A DNA stretch of 64,000 nt from Siderastrea radians (GCA_964017195.1 OZ024888.1:11665701-11729700); one strand, 5' to 3'; positions 48,701-60,501 are shown, counted from the first letter of the stretch. Numbers and translations: made by a program. The notes: a model not told the origin generated them from the sequence alone.

Positions 48701-51700
48701 CGTATCCAAGCAACATCACTCTTTCATTGACGTGTCTTTCCTCCGGCCAGTGGGTGATGGACGATAAGGTGACGTGTGTGTGTACTGCCGGATATGAGCT
48801 GATTGGAGATACTTGCACTGGTAAGTATTTCAGGGCTCTAGATCTTCACAATGTAGTGCAAATTAACTTTGGATACGATAATCATTCACTACCGGCATTC
48901 TAAGCAAAGAATAATTTTGTATTTGTTAGCACGTTGAATCTTTGGAAATACCTCAGTCTTGCTTTAATTTTTCGCAGTACACAAATGTGCTAAGTAAAAG
49001 CCCTTCGGTAATCAGAAATCTTTCCCGATTCCCATTTTCTCCTTTTCGGTTGTACATAATCTTATTTTAATTTCAGGCAAATTTATACAACTTTGTCGAA
49101 GAGAGTTACATTTGCAGCTATACAATTGTACGAAATTAGTGATTTCCTTAAGCCACCCCCCTTCCCACCCCGTTACCGTTAATAGATCTGTATTTGCAAA
49201 AACAATGTTTGACTACATCATCGCGTTCCTCGCAACGCGAAAATTTGAGTCGGTCGAATGAAAACGTCGCAGCGTTCAGTTGTTTACCACGAGTGATCTC
49301 CCATGTCCTTACAAAGTTGACTGCGGTAGGTTAGGTCTTAGGGACAATTGCGCAAATTAACTGCAAATCCATTCCTTTTTCAGAACACTCGGAATATGCA
49401 TCAAAATGGGTACTCTTTTCAGGTTATTTATTATCATACTGTCTCCCCAGCGTGCAAGGCAGGGTACTACAAGAAGTCAATTGGCAATGGGCAATGTATT
49501 GCATGTCCAACTAACAGTGTGTCCAATCCCAGCCGCGACTCTTGCCCCTGCCAAAATGGATTTTACAGGGCGCCCCAAGAAGGAAGTAACGACAGTTGTA
49601 CAGGTAACTACTTTTCGCTTATCAACTAGTTTGGCAATACGAAAAGCCGTTTCAGTAAGCGACCTGCAATAAAAACAGGAAAGAAAAGTGCCCACAGTGG
49701 TGAGATCTTGGTCAAACAGATTCAACATTGGCAACCTTGTTGAATACGGTCGTTTGTTCTGCGAATGTTTGATGTTTGCTTCTCAAACTCATTAATAATT
49801 CATAAAGAGAAAACAAAGGAAATCACTACCGTGACGGTGGTTTGGATACCAGATCCTAATTAGCATAAAATTTTTCGAACTTTTCCTTTGAATTTCTCCA
49901 AGAATTGTGAATGGTTTGAGAAGCCATATCAAAAACTCGAAAGAGTGTTTCATCAGGTATCCAAACACCTCGAAGTCGGTCAAAAAAACTCGGCTGCACC
50001 TCGTTGTTTCAACCCACTTCTCGGTGTTTGGATATCCTGATGAAACACTCTTTCTCGTGTTTGATATATTACAAGCAAACTTTTGACAGTAACAGGATGC
50101 TCAATACCTTTTAACTTGCCGAAATCAACCATGTTGAACGTTGTTGAATGGAAAGGCAGGATCCCTTAGGCCGGGAACTCACGCGAATTCCCTATTGGTT
50201 TGCGTTTGGAAATACACGTCGCCTTTAATTCATCAGAATATTTCAGAAATTAAAGAATGGATAAGGTTAATCGTGTAGCTAATTATATCCAAGGACGATT
50301 ATTTTATTTTATTTCCAAAAGGGGGCGATTATTCAGGGGGAGGGGGGAGGGGGGAGGGAGGATGTTAATCGAGAACTTGTGGTTTGCCCTTTTACTATAC
50401 AGTAGCCCCTTCATATTTGGATTGGCTGCCTTCTAACGGGCTATCGACTCAAACCCCACGAGTAGGAATGTCGAACGGAAAGGAAAGGACAAAAAATGGC
50501 TGGCTTAACAGAAAAGTTTGTGCTGGAAGCTGGATAACAATTTTCATAATATAAGTGAGCACGACACCTGTTTAATAGGAGCTTCTTTTCTAATACCAAA
50601 TCGTCTTCTTGCCTTTGCTAGCACCTCCCTCGGAACCAAGAAATATCAACGTAACAGTGGTAACAGACAGTGTTGTCATGGTAACATGGTCCCGTCCTGC
50701 ATTCGATGGTGGGCGGGCAGATGTAAAATACGACTTGCGATGTAGTGCTTGCTCCAACATGGGTTCCTGCTCAAACAGTTGTTTGGGGACGCAGTTCTGG
50801 CCATCAAATGTAGACCTCACTACACCTCAAGTAACAATGTCTAACCTGGAGTCTGATTTGTTATACAATATCACTGTAATTTCCAAGAATGGAGTTAGCG
50901 ACCAGGCTGGGTTATCATCGCTCAGGTATTTGCACAAAACGTTCTCCTTGGCAAAGGCAACGACGAGTAATCCGCCAAGTATAACAACGATACGCTTTCC
51001 GGTGATAACTGAAGAAATCCCCAGCGGAACTACCACGACAGTAGAAGGTATACAATCATTTAATTTTACAATTTCCAGTTATAGAGTAAGATCATCGTAA
51101 ATTAAAACGAAAATTGAACCAACAACAAGGCCTATGAATTACGGTGGTTGTAGATAATACATGGAGCCACATAAGAATTCTGTAATCCCTTTCATTGTTG
51201 AAGAAATTCTCGATATTGATTTTGATAAATGTTACTAGGGAAAGGTGGAGATCCAGAAACGATATCGAGATGGGGTAAGAATATCGGGGCCCGCATTGAA
51301 AATGTTTCAGAATTTTTTGTACTATTTTTTTAAACAATAACTTCTACTTATTTGCCACACCTCAAAGACAACAAACTACTGGCACATGCACCCATGAAAG
51401 GAATGGCGAGGAGGCCTATCTGCCATTTACAATAACAAAAGTAATTGTCAGCACCTTTTATTTGAATAGTTACAACTTATGATTCCAGCCATACAGTTAA
51501 CTTGTACAGTATTACAAACAACACCAGAAAGAACTGCTCATTTAGCCATTGAGCCAGATCTGTTTTTTTTTTCTTTCTCCCAATAGCTACAATAGACCCA
51601 GGACACGAAAGTTCAAGCTCACAAGTATCTGCAGCTATTGGCATCTCTGTGGCAGTTACTTTCTTCATTTGCTTTGTTGTCGCAGCTATCATTATCTTTC

Positions 51701-52221
51701 TACTAATGAGATTCTGGAGGAGAAAACAATTCGGGAATCACAGCGTGCAGAGCTCTGTTACCCAGCTCTCAGAACTGTCGACGTCGATGGATGGCACTCA
51801 GTTGAAGAGAATGCGATCCGTCACGACCACAACGGAACTAAGCGAAAATGGAAGCTCAACCGAGCTGCAGAGCGTAAAAGGCTCTCCGCTTCCCCCCATT
51901 AAGACTCAGGATAAGAATGCAAATTCACGGCCTAGCTCCCCAGGAAGCAGATTACCTGCTATAAATATCGAAGAAGCCAACTCAAGGCCTAAGTCTTCTA
52001 AAAGCACCGAATGGCTACCTTTAAAGAGAAAAGGAGGATTGCCGTCTTTACAATGGACACCTCCGCGGGCCATCACCCCTGTGCTGTTGCCAAGCGCACT
52101 TAGAAAACAGTCATTATCTTCTGGTCTCAGTCCAAGAAAATCCCCTGAAGGTTCTGAGCAGGAGCGAAGCCCTTCAGCGAACAGCTGGTTTCCAGCTGAG
52201 GAAGTGCAGTTCAATGTCTGA
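40263..52221 (+). CDS. Eph-receptor-like membrane protein with a kinase-free Ser/Pro-rich tail (plus-strand paralog)
   Basis: Exons: 40263-40350, 40487-40560, 48166-48820, 49451-49603, 50622-51047, 51587-52221, consistent in phase and giving 676 residues. Order: signal peptide (MNTKCYDKIFGVVLVVFLC...); Eph-type ligand-binding domain (about 31-235, with YTVCDI, CKESFNVYQL, GVYIAFQDRGAC); Cys-rich segment (273-323); one FN3 domain (about 324-435); a Ser/Thr/Pro linker; membrane span (about 481-506); and a 170-residue cytoplasmic tail rich in Ser, Pro and basic residues with PPIK and TPPR motifs, ending QFNV. No kinase motifs (glycine loop, HRD, DFG) or SAM domain follow before the stop and the polyadenylation signal. 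The first two exons were found by similarity in length, phase and the W-x-W pattern to the minus-strand gene. Intron 2 is 7.6 kb and carries large repeats. Confidence 0.85.
45696..45753. repeat. (TA)n microsatellite
   Basis: About 28 TA units in intron 2 of the plus-strand Eph-like gene, immediately before a long hairpin. Confidence 0.9.
45755..45870. repeat. 116-bp imperfect palindrome
   Basis: It starts AACAATTATTC and ends GAATAATTGTT; inner matched blocks are GCTGGATA/TATCCAGC and AACCAACGAGGCGC/GCGCCGAGTTGGTT around a central TA. The whole segment can fold into one hairpin of about 56 bp with a few mismatches. Confidence 0.8.
45861..48157. mobile_element. Large foldback element with about 0.85-kb inverted arms
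   Basis: The left arm (45861 to about 46768) is the reverse complement of the right arm (about 47274-48157), with scattered differences. Matching blocks include the outer AATAATTGTTTTATTAAAAAC, the CCTTGCGAAGTGTTGCAGCG region, and the inner TTGATATTTTGAAG. No transposase frame was seen. The central spacer holds a second inverted-repeat element. The right arm stops 8 bp before exon 3 of the plus-strand Eph-like gene. Confidence 0.8.
46833..47276. mobile_element. MITE with AATAAACGCCGCCCTCG repeats, nested in the foldback centre
   Basis: The termini are inverted: TACTGTATTTATTCGATTAA on the left, and on the right the reverse complement of TACCGTATTTACTCGATTAA. Inside are repeated AATAAACGCCGCCCTCGAAT units near both ends. 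Elements of this look are dispersed in marine invertebrates (recalled, not checked). No coding sequence. Confidence 0.75.
49926..50067. repeat. Inverted repeat in intron 4 of the plus-strand Eph-like gene
   Basis: Arms of about 43 bp containing GAGTGTTTCATCAGG/CCTGATGAAACACTC and GGTATCCAAACACC-type blocks around a 54-bp loop. MITE-like. Confidence 0.75.
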
Positions 52222-52495
52222 CTTGTTTTGTAACATTTCCTATTTCAGAGAGTTCTGCTATTACTCGCAAAGTCATTTAGATTAGTGCAAAAATCAGCCT
52301 TTTTCAAGAACCGCTGATTACATCTTAACTTACTGTCACGTCATATGTCTTTACTAAGTATTTTCATAAGTTAACGTCTATAAGGACCATTTCAAACGGG
52401 TCGAACTTTTCTTGTGTCAAAACTAGTGCATTTAGGCAAAAGTGATAGTTTTACTCATTTGCATGGAGCTTCAGCAGATAAGAAAATCAAAGCCT

Positions 52496-52501
52496 AATAA
52501 A
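52496..52501 (+). promoter_or_regulatory. Polyadenylation signal of the plus-strand Eph-like gene
   Basis: AATAAA about 275 bases after the TGA at 52219-52221, on the coding strand. Confidence 0.5.
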
Positions 52502-53500
52502 GCGATTATAACTAGAACAGGACCTTTTCTTTCGAAGAGGGGACTGTAGAAGGTGTTTTATGAGGACATTTAAATTGCGGTCAACGAAACTATGGTAACG
52601 CGTGAAACCAACTGGCCTGAAACTGGCATATTTAGGCAGCAGTTTTCTTCAAGCCACATCTGGATGAATAGTAGTACATCAGTTAAAAAAGCGTCAATAT
52701 AAGATAACTATAGCCGACCTATTTCATTACAGTTTAAACAGCAGTGTGTGTTAAGGATTTTTTTTTAATCGCCGAAAAAAAATCTAAACAAATCAAATCT
52801 TCGGTCTCTGTAAATACTCGGGATTGTTTTTCAGAATGATTGGAACGGTTCAGATGACTTATTCGAAAATCTCGAGGAAAAGGGACACTTTTCGATATTA
52901 ATTTGTCCGAAAAATTCGGATAAACTGGTTGTACGACTTAAATATGCTTCTAGCATAAACTCAATAATGCATCGTTTATACTTGGAAACATGAATTTCGA
53001 ATTATCTTCTGAAGTTTACTGAGACATCTCAATCATTATTTGCGGTGCTCACTTCTCAGATGTCGAGTTCCCCTAAAGAGAAATTTTACTTCCGTGTATT
53101 CACATCATACAGATGATATGCTTCATTTAATAAAAGACCTTAAACTCACTATCAAATGAGGCACCAGATCAAACAGAGAAAGAACCCCGCAACTGACCTA
53201 GCCTGCAGTAGATAGTTTGGTTTATTTTGGTTGTAATACGAAAATATATGCATTTGGCACCTGTTAACGCTAAAGTCAAGTCATTTTTCGTGCTCTATAA
53301 AACTGTGTATAACAATCGCTGACAAACGTCTCTATGAATTCGATTTATTGGCATGAATTATGACTTGAGCTAGTTATATATTATAATAAAATACGAGCTT
53401 AGATTTAAGTGTGTTGCGTTTAAGTGCCATCTCTCCTAAGTTACTGTTGTTGGTCCTTGTTTCTTGTTGTTGTTGGTACAGTGTCCATTATTTTAAAATC
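52502..53500. other. Non-coding stretch
   Basis: No gene and no clear repeat seen; AT-rich. Confidence 0.5.
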
Positions 53501-53556
53501 ACCTTATCTCGTTAAGCAACGTGCTTAAAAAAACGAGTTGCTTAACGAGATAAGGT
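53501..53556. repeat. Perfect 20-bp stem hairpin
   Basis: ACCTTATCTCGTTAAGCAAC at 53501-53520 and its exact reverse complement at 53537-53556, separated by a 16-base A-rich loop. It is flanked by TTTTAAAATC on the left. Confidence 0.85.
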
Positions 53557-55506
53557 ACGAACATCATAACGCCATCTCTAATAAATTAAAATGCACAGCT
53601 TTTATGCGGAAGACAGTAATTCAGATATTCCATCTACAAAACAGATACCTTTGTAAAATTTCGCCGAAAGAACGTCAAATCTACAGTAATCATCATTCTA
53701 TGCTTGCCGACGGGCCATTTTGGAACCTCCTCTCCTGCGTACTATTGAATAAAAAAAAACACACTCGTACGCATTTAGCATCCTTCCCACAACGCCCCGC
53801 GTTTTCTGTTTGCCCTCGCTAAGCCGGCGTCTGGGGACGAGGCAGGGTAAATCCAGTTAAATCTACGCCCTTAACAACGCGACAGAGGAAACAACTATCT
53901 CTGGTGTTGTCTGGAGCTCTTCAGGCATTCTCCCAAGTTAATACGGCAAGTCTGTCGTCAATTGTTGTTTGCTTCCTCTTACCATCTGGATCATCGGATA
54001 TTTCCTCGGCACTCTCAGTTTGCTGGTTATTGAAAATAAAAGAAATAATCCTCAATACACGTATTTGTCACTCGTTCTCCGGACTTTTGCCAGTGTGCAA
54101 CCGTTTGTTTTTAATGACGTTCGTTAATAGCAACGCCATCCCAATGTCATAAAAAAGTAGGGAAAGTAAGACTTAAGCAGGAAAAGCCATGACAAAAGGC
54201 GACATATCCGAACGAATTTACACTAAAACATGAAAGGAGCAAAACAAAGAATTTGTTAGCTACAAAGTTAGAATTCAAACATTTTCTCGACGAAACCAAA
54301 ACTCTTTGGGGGTTAATTAATGAGCAAGAATCTCATTTTGCTCTATAGCAACCAGTGTCCACCTTCATCTTCCCACTAAATTCCATTTTGAGACGAACGG
54401 GTCGAGAACCCCCTAACAATCAGTTTAACTCTCGGACGTACAAGGGGAGTGGATGCCCCCCCGTAAGGTTTTCCTTTAATTTTTCCAAGACAATTTATCA
54501 TCTGCACCGGCCGTTTTCGGTAGCTGTGTGCATATCCCTTAGACACATCTTGACACCACAACTTTGCTGAGAATCGTTGCTATGGCTACGAGATATGACT
54601 TTATAAGTAGCGGGTGGTCAACCCTACTTCAAAGAAAAATGAAAAATGAAAAGATGAAAAAGCACATAATTTTTTTAACAAGAAGCAGCAAACTGTTTAA
54701 TTTTGTCATATTCTACATGTCAGCATAAAAATTATCAATTTCAGCGGTTTTTTTAAAATTTCTAATTTTAGGTAAAATCCAAGATGGCGGCCAAGATGAC
54801 GTCACAGTTGCCCAGGACCGTATACCTCATCTTGTGGATTACATCATAAGATTTCTGATCAAGTTAAAATCTTTTCGAAATAATGTAACGTGTGAAAAAA
54901 CCCAAAGGGGGGCTCCATCAATACCCTCCTTGTGCCACGGTGGGGGTGTGTCTTTGCTTGTGCTCCCGAGGGTTAAAATTGTGATGCTGTACCATTGTTT
55001 TTAATAAGATTAACTAGACTGAGGTTTTTGAAAATTGATTCTGATTTGAAAACCCCGTTCAAAAACGATCTAATAAGATAATATTCTATTGTATTGTCGT
55101 CTCAACAACAATTCGGCAGATTCCGCTCCCCTCCCCCACCCGGTCTGAAGAAAGTTAAACCTTGATCATCTTATCATCTTATGAGGGACTTCTTATCGGA
55201 AGATGAAGCGTTTCGCACCTTTACAGCCATATAGTTCCACTCTCATTGATATGTGACCATGCCAAGCTGTCGGTCGAAAACGTATGTAACGTGCTCTGAT
55301 GGGTGGGCTTAGATCATGCGCGACAACAGTATCTCGGTCCGTATTTCCAACAAATTCCTAAAACAATAGGATCGACGAGAAGTTTGTTATACTACATATT
55401 CTACTTCTTTTTGTTCCAAGTTTTATATTCGCCCCAACTCTGAGACAAAAAATTTTATCGCTCTTATTGAGCATCTTCACGGTATGTGTCCAAAAGTATA
55501 TGTAAA
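53557..55506. other. Non-coding stretch
   Basis: No gene recognised. It contains a C-rich, Pu/Py-biased block near 54890-54960 and 55120-55145, but nothing with coding or splice support. Confidence 0.5.
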
Positions 55507-55648
55507 AGGACTACATGCTGTCCAATTTGGAAATAATTGGGTGAAAAAAATTCCGAGGACAGCCAAAATCATAAGGCCGAGTCCAATTTGGCTGTCAGAG
55601 GAATTGTTTGAATCAAATTATTTATAAATTGGACAAGCATGTAGTCCT
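55507..55648. mobile_element. 142-bp MITE-like hairpin
   Basis: The ends AGGACTACATGCTGTCCAAT and, inverted, ATTGGACAAGCATGTAGTCCT give imperfect arms of about 62 bp that meet around ATCATAAGGCCGAGTCCAA. It is non-coding. Confidence 0.7.
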
Positions 55649-56764
55649 CGTTCTTATTAATTATATAGCTAGTTCGTTAATCCAGCATTGTCAGCAAAAC
55701 TATTATCCTTAAAGAAAGGCAGACTAAGATGTTGAGAACTTTTTGTTTCCAAAATATTAATAATATAAAGTCATAATCACATAGAATAACACTGAACAAT
55801 ATACTAAATAACAGATTACTGTAAATTTCAAAAGTGAAAAAAAAAATCGAAGAATGTTTTCACTCATGATAATGGTAGCTTATTTTCAAAATATTCATGG
55901 AGATTAAAATATACCGCGTAGAAATAACACATGCAGTAATTGACTAACGCTTGAGTAAAATTTTTACCAAGCTGACCTGACTGCCGGAGGAATTCTATGT
56001 TTGCTTTACTTACAGCGTGAGAGGCATTACTTTTCCGTAACTATAGAAATACTATACAAATACAATAGTTTCTGCCAGTTTATGAAATGGGGGTCCAACG
56101 AGCACTGCATGACAGCGAGATTTTCTGGTTTGTATTTGTCATCGCCTTTTTTTTCGAATTTCAGCAAGAAACGGCAAAGAATTGCAGCTAGCTAATGGCG
56201 AAGGATATCTTCCAAATTTCTCGCTTCTCCACTCGTTGAACCAAGTTTTTGTACTTTTGGAGGTGTTTTGGTTTTGCTTTTTGCTTTATCGGCTAGCAAG
56301 CTTCTCTTCTGGCAACGCTGGAAATCTCGCATTTGCGTTACTATTGCTGAAAATATTATGAGTAATAAGAAAATCTAACAAATCTTCACTAAAATTCCGC
56401 CCTTGTCAACTAACAATGCGACAGGACGCCCTGTTTGCAGTGCTGACGCTGTGTTTTTTGTTGATTGGCTGGTTTCTTTCATCCACTGTTTTTTCTTGAA
56501 ACTATCCAAAATAGATCCTTAATTGAACAGTTCTCAGAAATAAAAAGATAGTAGTTGCGCTGACAATATTGGATTAACTGTCCAGCTACATAATTATTTA
56601 ATTAATTGAGCCTCAGCAAGGCATTTCGAAGGAGGAGAATGTGCTCGTCAGCTGATCAGATTCAACTGTAATTTGAACTCGTCTTTAGCCTTTATTAATA
56701 TGTTGTTAATGGTGCTAAGTTCCAGATTGGTAGTGATCATTTCCGTTAAATAAACTCTTTTCAC
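55649..56764. other. Non-coding stretch, expected site of the missing discoidin 3' exon
   Basis: AT-rich with no clear repeat. The minus strand was searched by eye for the C-terminal half of the discoidin domain encoded at 56765-57117, and it was not found. Confidence 0.4.
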
Positions 56765-57117
56765 CTTATCTGCACTTTGTCCTTGCTCCTTGAAGTACTG
56801 GAAGTTCCATCCATCGTTACTATACTGAAATTTGTACTTGTTTACCCACTGGCTGTGAGATCCGGGGGGCCAATTGTAGCGATAATTCCTTCCTTGTGTT
56901 GCTAAACATGTTACTTTGGTGTGGTGACTACCCAGATCAATCAGCAGCCACTGATTGAAATCATTCGTGCCAGCCGCCCATGACCCTGTTTTTGATAACG
57001 TTTCTTGAAAGTTGAGTCTTCCTTGGCTGGGGGCATGACTTCCATCCGCGTCTGAAGAAGCACTGATTTGTGCACCAGAGATTGCACCGCTTTCCATGCC
57101 GAGAGCTTGTTGACATC
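56765..57117 (-). pseudogene. Orphan F5/8-type C (discoidin) domain exon
   Basis: 353 bp, entering in phase 1 after TGGATTTCTAG and leaving in phase 0 at GATAAG|GTGA. It encodes about 118 residues with discoidin hallmarks: GCQQALGMESG, NQWLLIDLG, TKVTCLATQGR, WVNKYKFQYSNDG and NFQYFKEQGQ. Such domains bind glycans or lipids on secreted and membrane proteins and are abundant in cnidarians. The C-terminal third (normally ending in a Cys after the last strands) is not encoded nearby, and neither a signal peptide nor partner exons were found. It could be an exon of a gene with long introns, or a remnant. Confidence 0.6.
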
Positions 57118-57517
57118 CTAGAAATCCAATCAACATATTCTGATTTTAATGGAAATTTAAAGCAAACTTTCACTGTTTACCAATTCTACTTACAAGGTTA
57201 GCCTTTAGTTTGATGTTTGAAGGCCGCTTGAGACTGCTAACACAAGCCGACAATTAACAATATATCGGTAAACTGAATAAGGAACGGCTATTTTTATTTT
57301 CCATTCTATTCAGCTCGTGTGCCTTTGTGCTTTTAATTCAATGAAGGCCTCAATCCTGATTATTTAAACTTTTCGTACTTTCGAGTACAATCTTTTCCAG
57401 CCATATTTTTACAACTTTGTAAAACAACAAAAACATCAACAACAGTAAAAACAAAAAGCAAAACCAAAATAAAACAAGAACAAATAAAAACCGCCTTATT
57501 GTTTTTAGCGGAACTCC

Positions 57518-57538
57518 TTTGCGGCCGAAGGCCGCAAA
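57518..57538. repeat. GC-rich hairpin
   Basis: TTTGCGGCC and GGCCGCAAA around GAA, with looser matches extending outward (GAACTCC/GGAGCC). It is probably the end of a dispersed element. Confidence 0.6.
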
Positions 57539-57673
57539 AGTGGAGCCCCATACCCATGCTAAGAGGTATGCTGGTGATTTTTTATGGTCATGGCAAGCGG
57601 AATGGCTCGCGGGCGCGTGCGCCATACATACGTACATCGCATTTCATGACATTCGTACATGAGGCAATTTTCC

Positions 57674-58099
57674 CTGGAAGAGCAGAGACGAAGGAAAAGA
57701 GAAGAAGATAGAGATCAACAACGGGAAAGGATGAGAAACGCCACTGAAGAACAGCGTCAAGCACCTGGTCAAGGAGAGCGGAAACGAAAACGAGAAAGAC
57801 GAAGGAACAGTACAGCAGAGAGATAAAGGCAACTAGAAATAAGACGGAACGGTACTGAAGAACAACGCCAGAGGAAAACTGAGAGACGCCGACAGAGAAC
57901 TGTAAACATGTCGGGTACAGTTTTCTTGATTTTTATCTATTTGTGATTGGAAATAATTTTGTACCACCGAATAATTTACGTCTACGTTTTTGTTTTTTAT
58001 TCTACAGATCATCAAGGGGAAAGAAGTCGTAATAGAGAGAGAACGGAGAAGAAATTTACGCCAAGGACAGCATGAAGTTACAAGGTGTTCAAAAAGGTA
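57674..58099 (+). pseudogene. Decayed gene with 23-residue (STPR-like) basic repeats
   Basis: Reading from 57674, the frame encodes Arg/Glu/Gln-rich sequence with NATEEQRQ at codon 22 and NSTAER at codon 45, a 23-codon step. An in-frame TAA follows at codon 51, and NGTEEQRQ appears at codon 59, consistent with a nine-codon loss. This matches the 'score and three peptide repeat' style of DNA-binding repeat. A donor-like GTACAG at about 57915 and an acceptor before ATCATCAAGGGG at about 58009 suggest a second exon with similar RNRERTE content and further breaks. Such repeats are often found in mobile-element-linked proteins. Confidence 0.5.
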
Positions 58100-58291
58100 A
58101 AATCAATTTCCGTGCTTTAGCAAAGTTTGTTTAACAAAAAAAATGTACTGTTACAAAAGGGAACTTTTCGTCAAAACTTAAACCGCACCTTTTACGGTAT
58201 GTCATTTAATACTACTCGTAGAAAGTGAAAAAAAGAGGAAAAGAAACAAAACAAAACAAAACGAAAAAAGGGAACACAATTTCAGGGGGTA

Positions 58292-59712
58292 CAGTATGTT
58301 GCCCAGTTTTCGTACGGGCCCAGTTTTCGTACAAAAAGAACTTTATTTGATTATTTTCGTCGGTCATTTAAATCTTCGTCAACCGAAGAATTCCAAAAGT
58401 AAAAGGAACATTTCAGCTATAAATTGCCGGTTTTGCGGGCTTTTTGACGAAGAAGCAGGTCAGTGCGGACAATTTCTTTCGAGGTGAGTAAAAGTTTAGC
58501 GGCTAATATTTGCACTTTTCACTGCACAGTAAAGGTATGGTAGATGAACAAATAGCCCGTTTTGTTGGTAATTTTGCAAGGAACTTCATGAGTTTTGGGC
58601 AGATGATAGATAAAAGATGAAAGTGAATGGAAAAACTTTCAACGCCAGCTTAAATTTAACTGCTCCTGAATTTTAGCGGTAAGAATCTTCACATATATTT
58701 CGACCTACTGTGCCAGTTTTCGTACACTTAGCTGCGCCCTTCTAAAAACCTATTTTAAAATAAGTTAAAGAACCGAATTTTAAACTTTACTGTTCGAAAA
58801 CTAATAAGTCGCAAGTGCAGCAAAGATAACACAACAATCCTTGCAAAGTACGATACGCTACATGTATTTGTTGTTGTATAACAGCGACGCTTTACATCCA
58901 GGTCATGCAAAGGTCACGAATATTTAATAAACTTAATCCCACGCAAAAAATCTAAATCGTCAAATAATTAACTAAGGTAGATGTCTATGCATAGAATGTT
59001 GACATACACCTTGAAATATCGTTAGTTTACCGGTTTTACCGATTTTTTTCACTCCTTTGCGATTCTAATAAATATTTACAAAAGTAGGTAAGAAAAGCAA
59101 GCGTACGCGGAAACGGAAGTAAAGCGTTTGCTATTCTAAAGGCGTAAGCGGAAACGGAAGGAAAACGTCGAATCTTACACAGGCCTTTTCTTAACAGTTG
59201 TAATACGCAGAATAGTAACCTGTCAACTACCTTTACCAAGGCAGTAAATGACGTACGAAACAGTGGATTGAGCGTAAGAAAAGCCGCCCAAAAGTGAGGG
59301 ACAAAAAAATCAACACTGCAGGATCGATTAAACATCCACCCCCCGAATAACCATTTACTTTGTACACCAAACATTGGTCGCTAAGCCAATATTTATTCAC
59401 AAATCGAAGAGAAAACACGATAAGCACTCAGCAGGGTGGCTGACACATCAGTTTGCGTCGAGCGTTTTCGTGGAGAAATGTTGTTTTGTCGATGTACGAA
59501 AACTGGGCCAGGTGTACGAAGACTGGGCAACTTAGGAGTTTTGGGAAAAATGGCATAATTTTGAGGATACGTCGATCAAGCGGCCAATCGTTTCATATAT
59601 TAAAGGTAAGTAAATGGGCTATCTTTAAAAGAAATTTCAGAAATTTTCGTCTCACAGACGAAAAGATATAGCGATTACAAACTAAAGTGTACGAAAACTG
59701 GGCAACACTCTG
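58292..59712. mobile_element. 1.42-kb TA-flanked inverted-repeat transposon, non-autonomous
   Basis: 24-bp termini: the left starts CAGTATGTTGCCCAGTTTTC, and the right, inverted, starts CAGAGTGTTGCCCAGTTTTC. Each is flanked by TA (58290-58291 and 59713-59714). CAGT/CAGA-type ends with TA duplication fit the Tc1/mariner/pogo group. The core GCCCAGTTTTCGTAC recurs inside both ends and once in the middle (about 58711). No transposase frame is visible. Confidence 0.8.
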
Positions 59713-59714
59713 TA

Positions 59715-60501
59715 GTGCAAAGGTGATGGTATCATATTACAAGATTTCACAATATGGCCGCGCGCGTGACTGAGTGAGAACGAGAACACAATACCTTTTC
59801 AGCGTTAGAAATGAAAAGATAGGCTAAAGAAACTCGACTGCCGGTCCCGAATGCCTGTTAAGTGGAATATGAATGTCTTTATTGAGGAGAAATATGGATT
59901 GCTTTGGCCCGATGCTTTAATTGAACCAGCGTGAAGATCTGATTGCTGAGTTTCCCGGGTGAGTTTCTCGGAATTTTTCAATCATTTCACAGAATATTAC
60001 GGTATGGGGAATTCGCTTTTATTTAGAAGGATCCCACTATCTCAACTCGCTTATCTCCAATTCCCCGTTATCTCGAACAAAGAGAAATTTGTCTTGGCTT
60101 TGGTCATAAATATAATATTTCCAGTTATTTACTTTTACGACGATAACCCGCTTTTCTCAACTTTGAAGAATACCAGTGTCTATTGTTTTCACGGAGCAAA
60201 GTGTAGCCAGGCAAAGGAGGAAACAGCTTATGAAAGCATGCAATGAAGTAAAAGGCGAAAACAAGTACCAACGCGAATCGTCAAGATGTTAACTCATTGA
60301 CTAACAAAAGAATAACAAAACAGGACATAATTGATATATGCCTCGTTCTTTTAAACTCTGAATCCAGTCATTGTTTACAATATCCTCGGCAAAACCCCTA
60401 CCAAAATCCATGCAAGTAACGAATCGACGAAAAAGCACATCCTCATTTATGTATCTACTGAAGTAGGTCTTAAATATTTTTTAACCCTTATTCTGATTTC
60501 T
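59715..60501. other. Non-coding stretch
   Basis: No gene or structured repeat recognised. Confidence 0.5.

Noticed and set aside
54780..54815. Promoter with AAGATGGCGGC and TGACGTCA motifs
   Set aside because: No gene starts downstream within reach, and such motifs are common in dispersed repeats.
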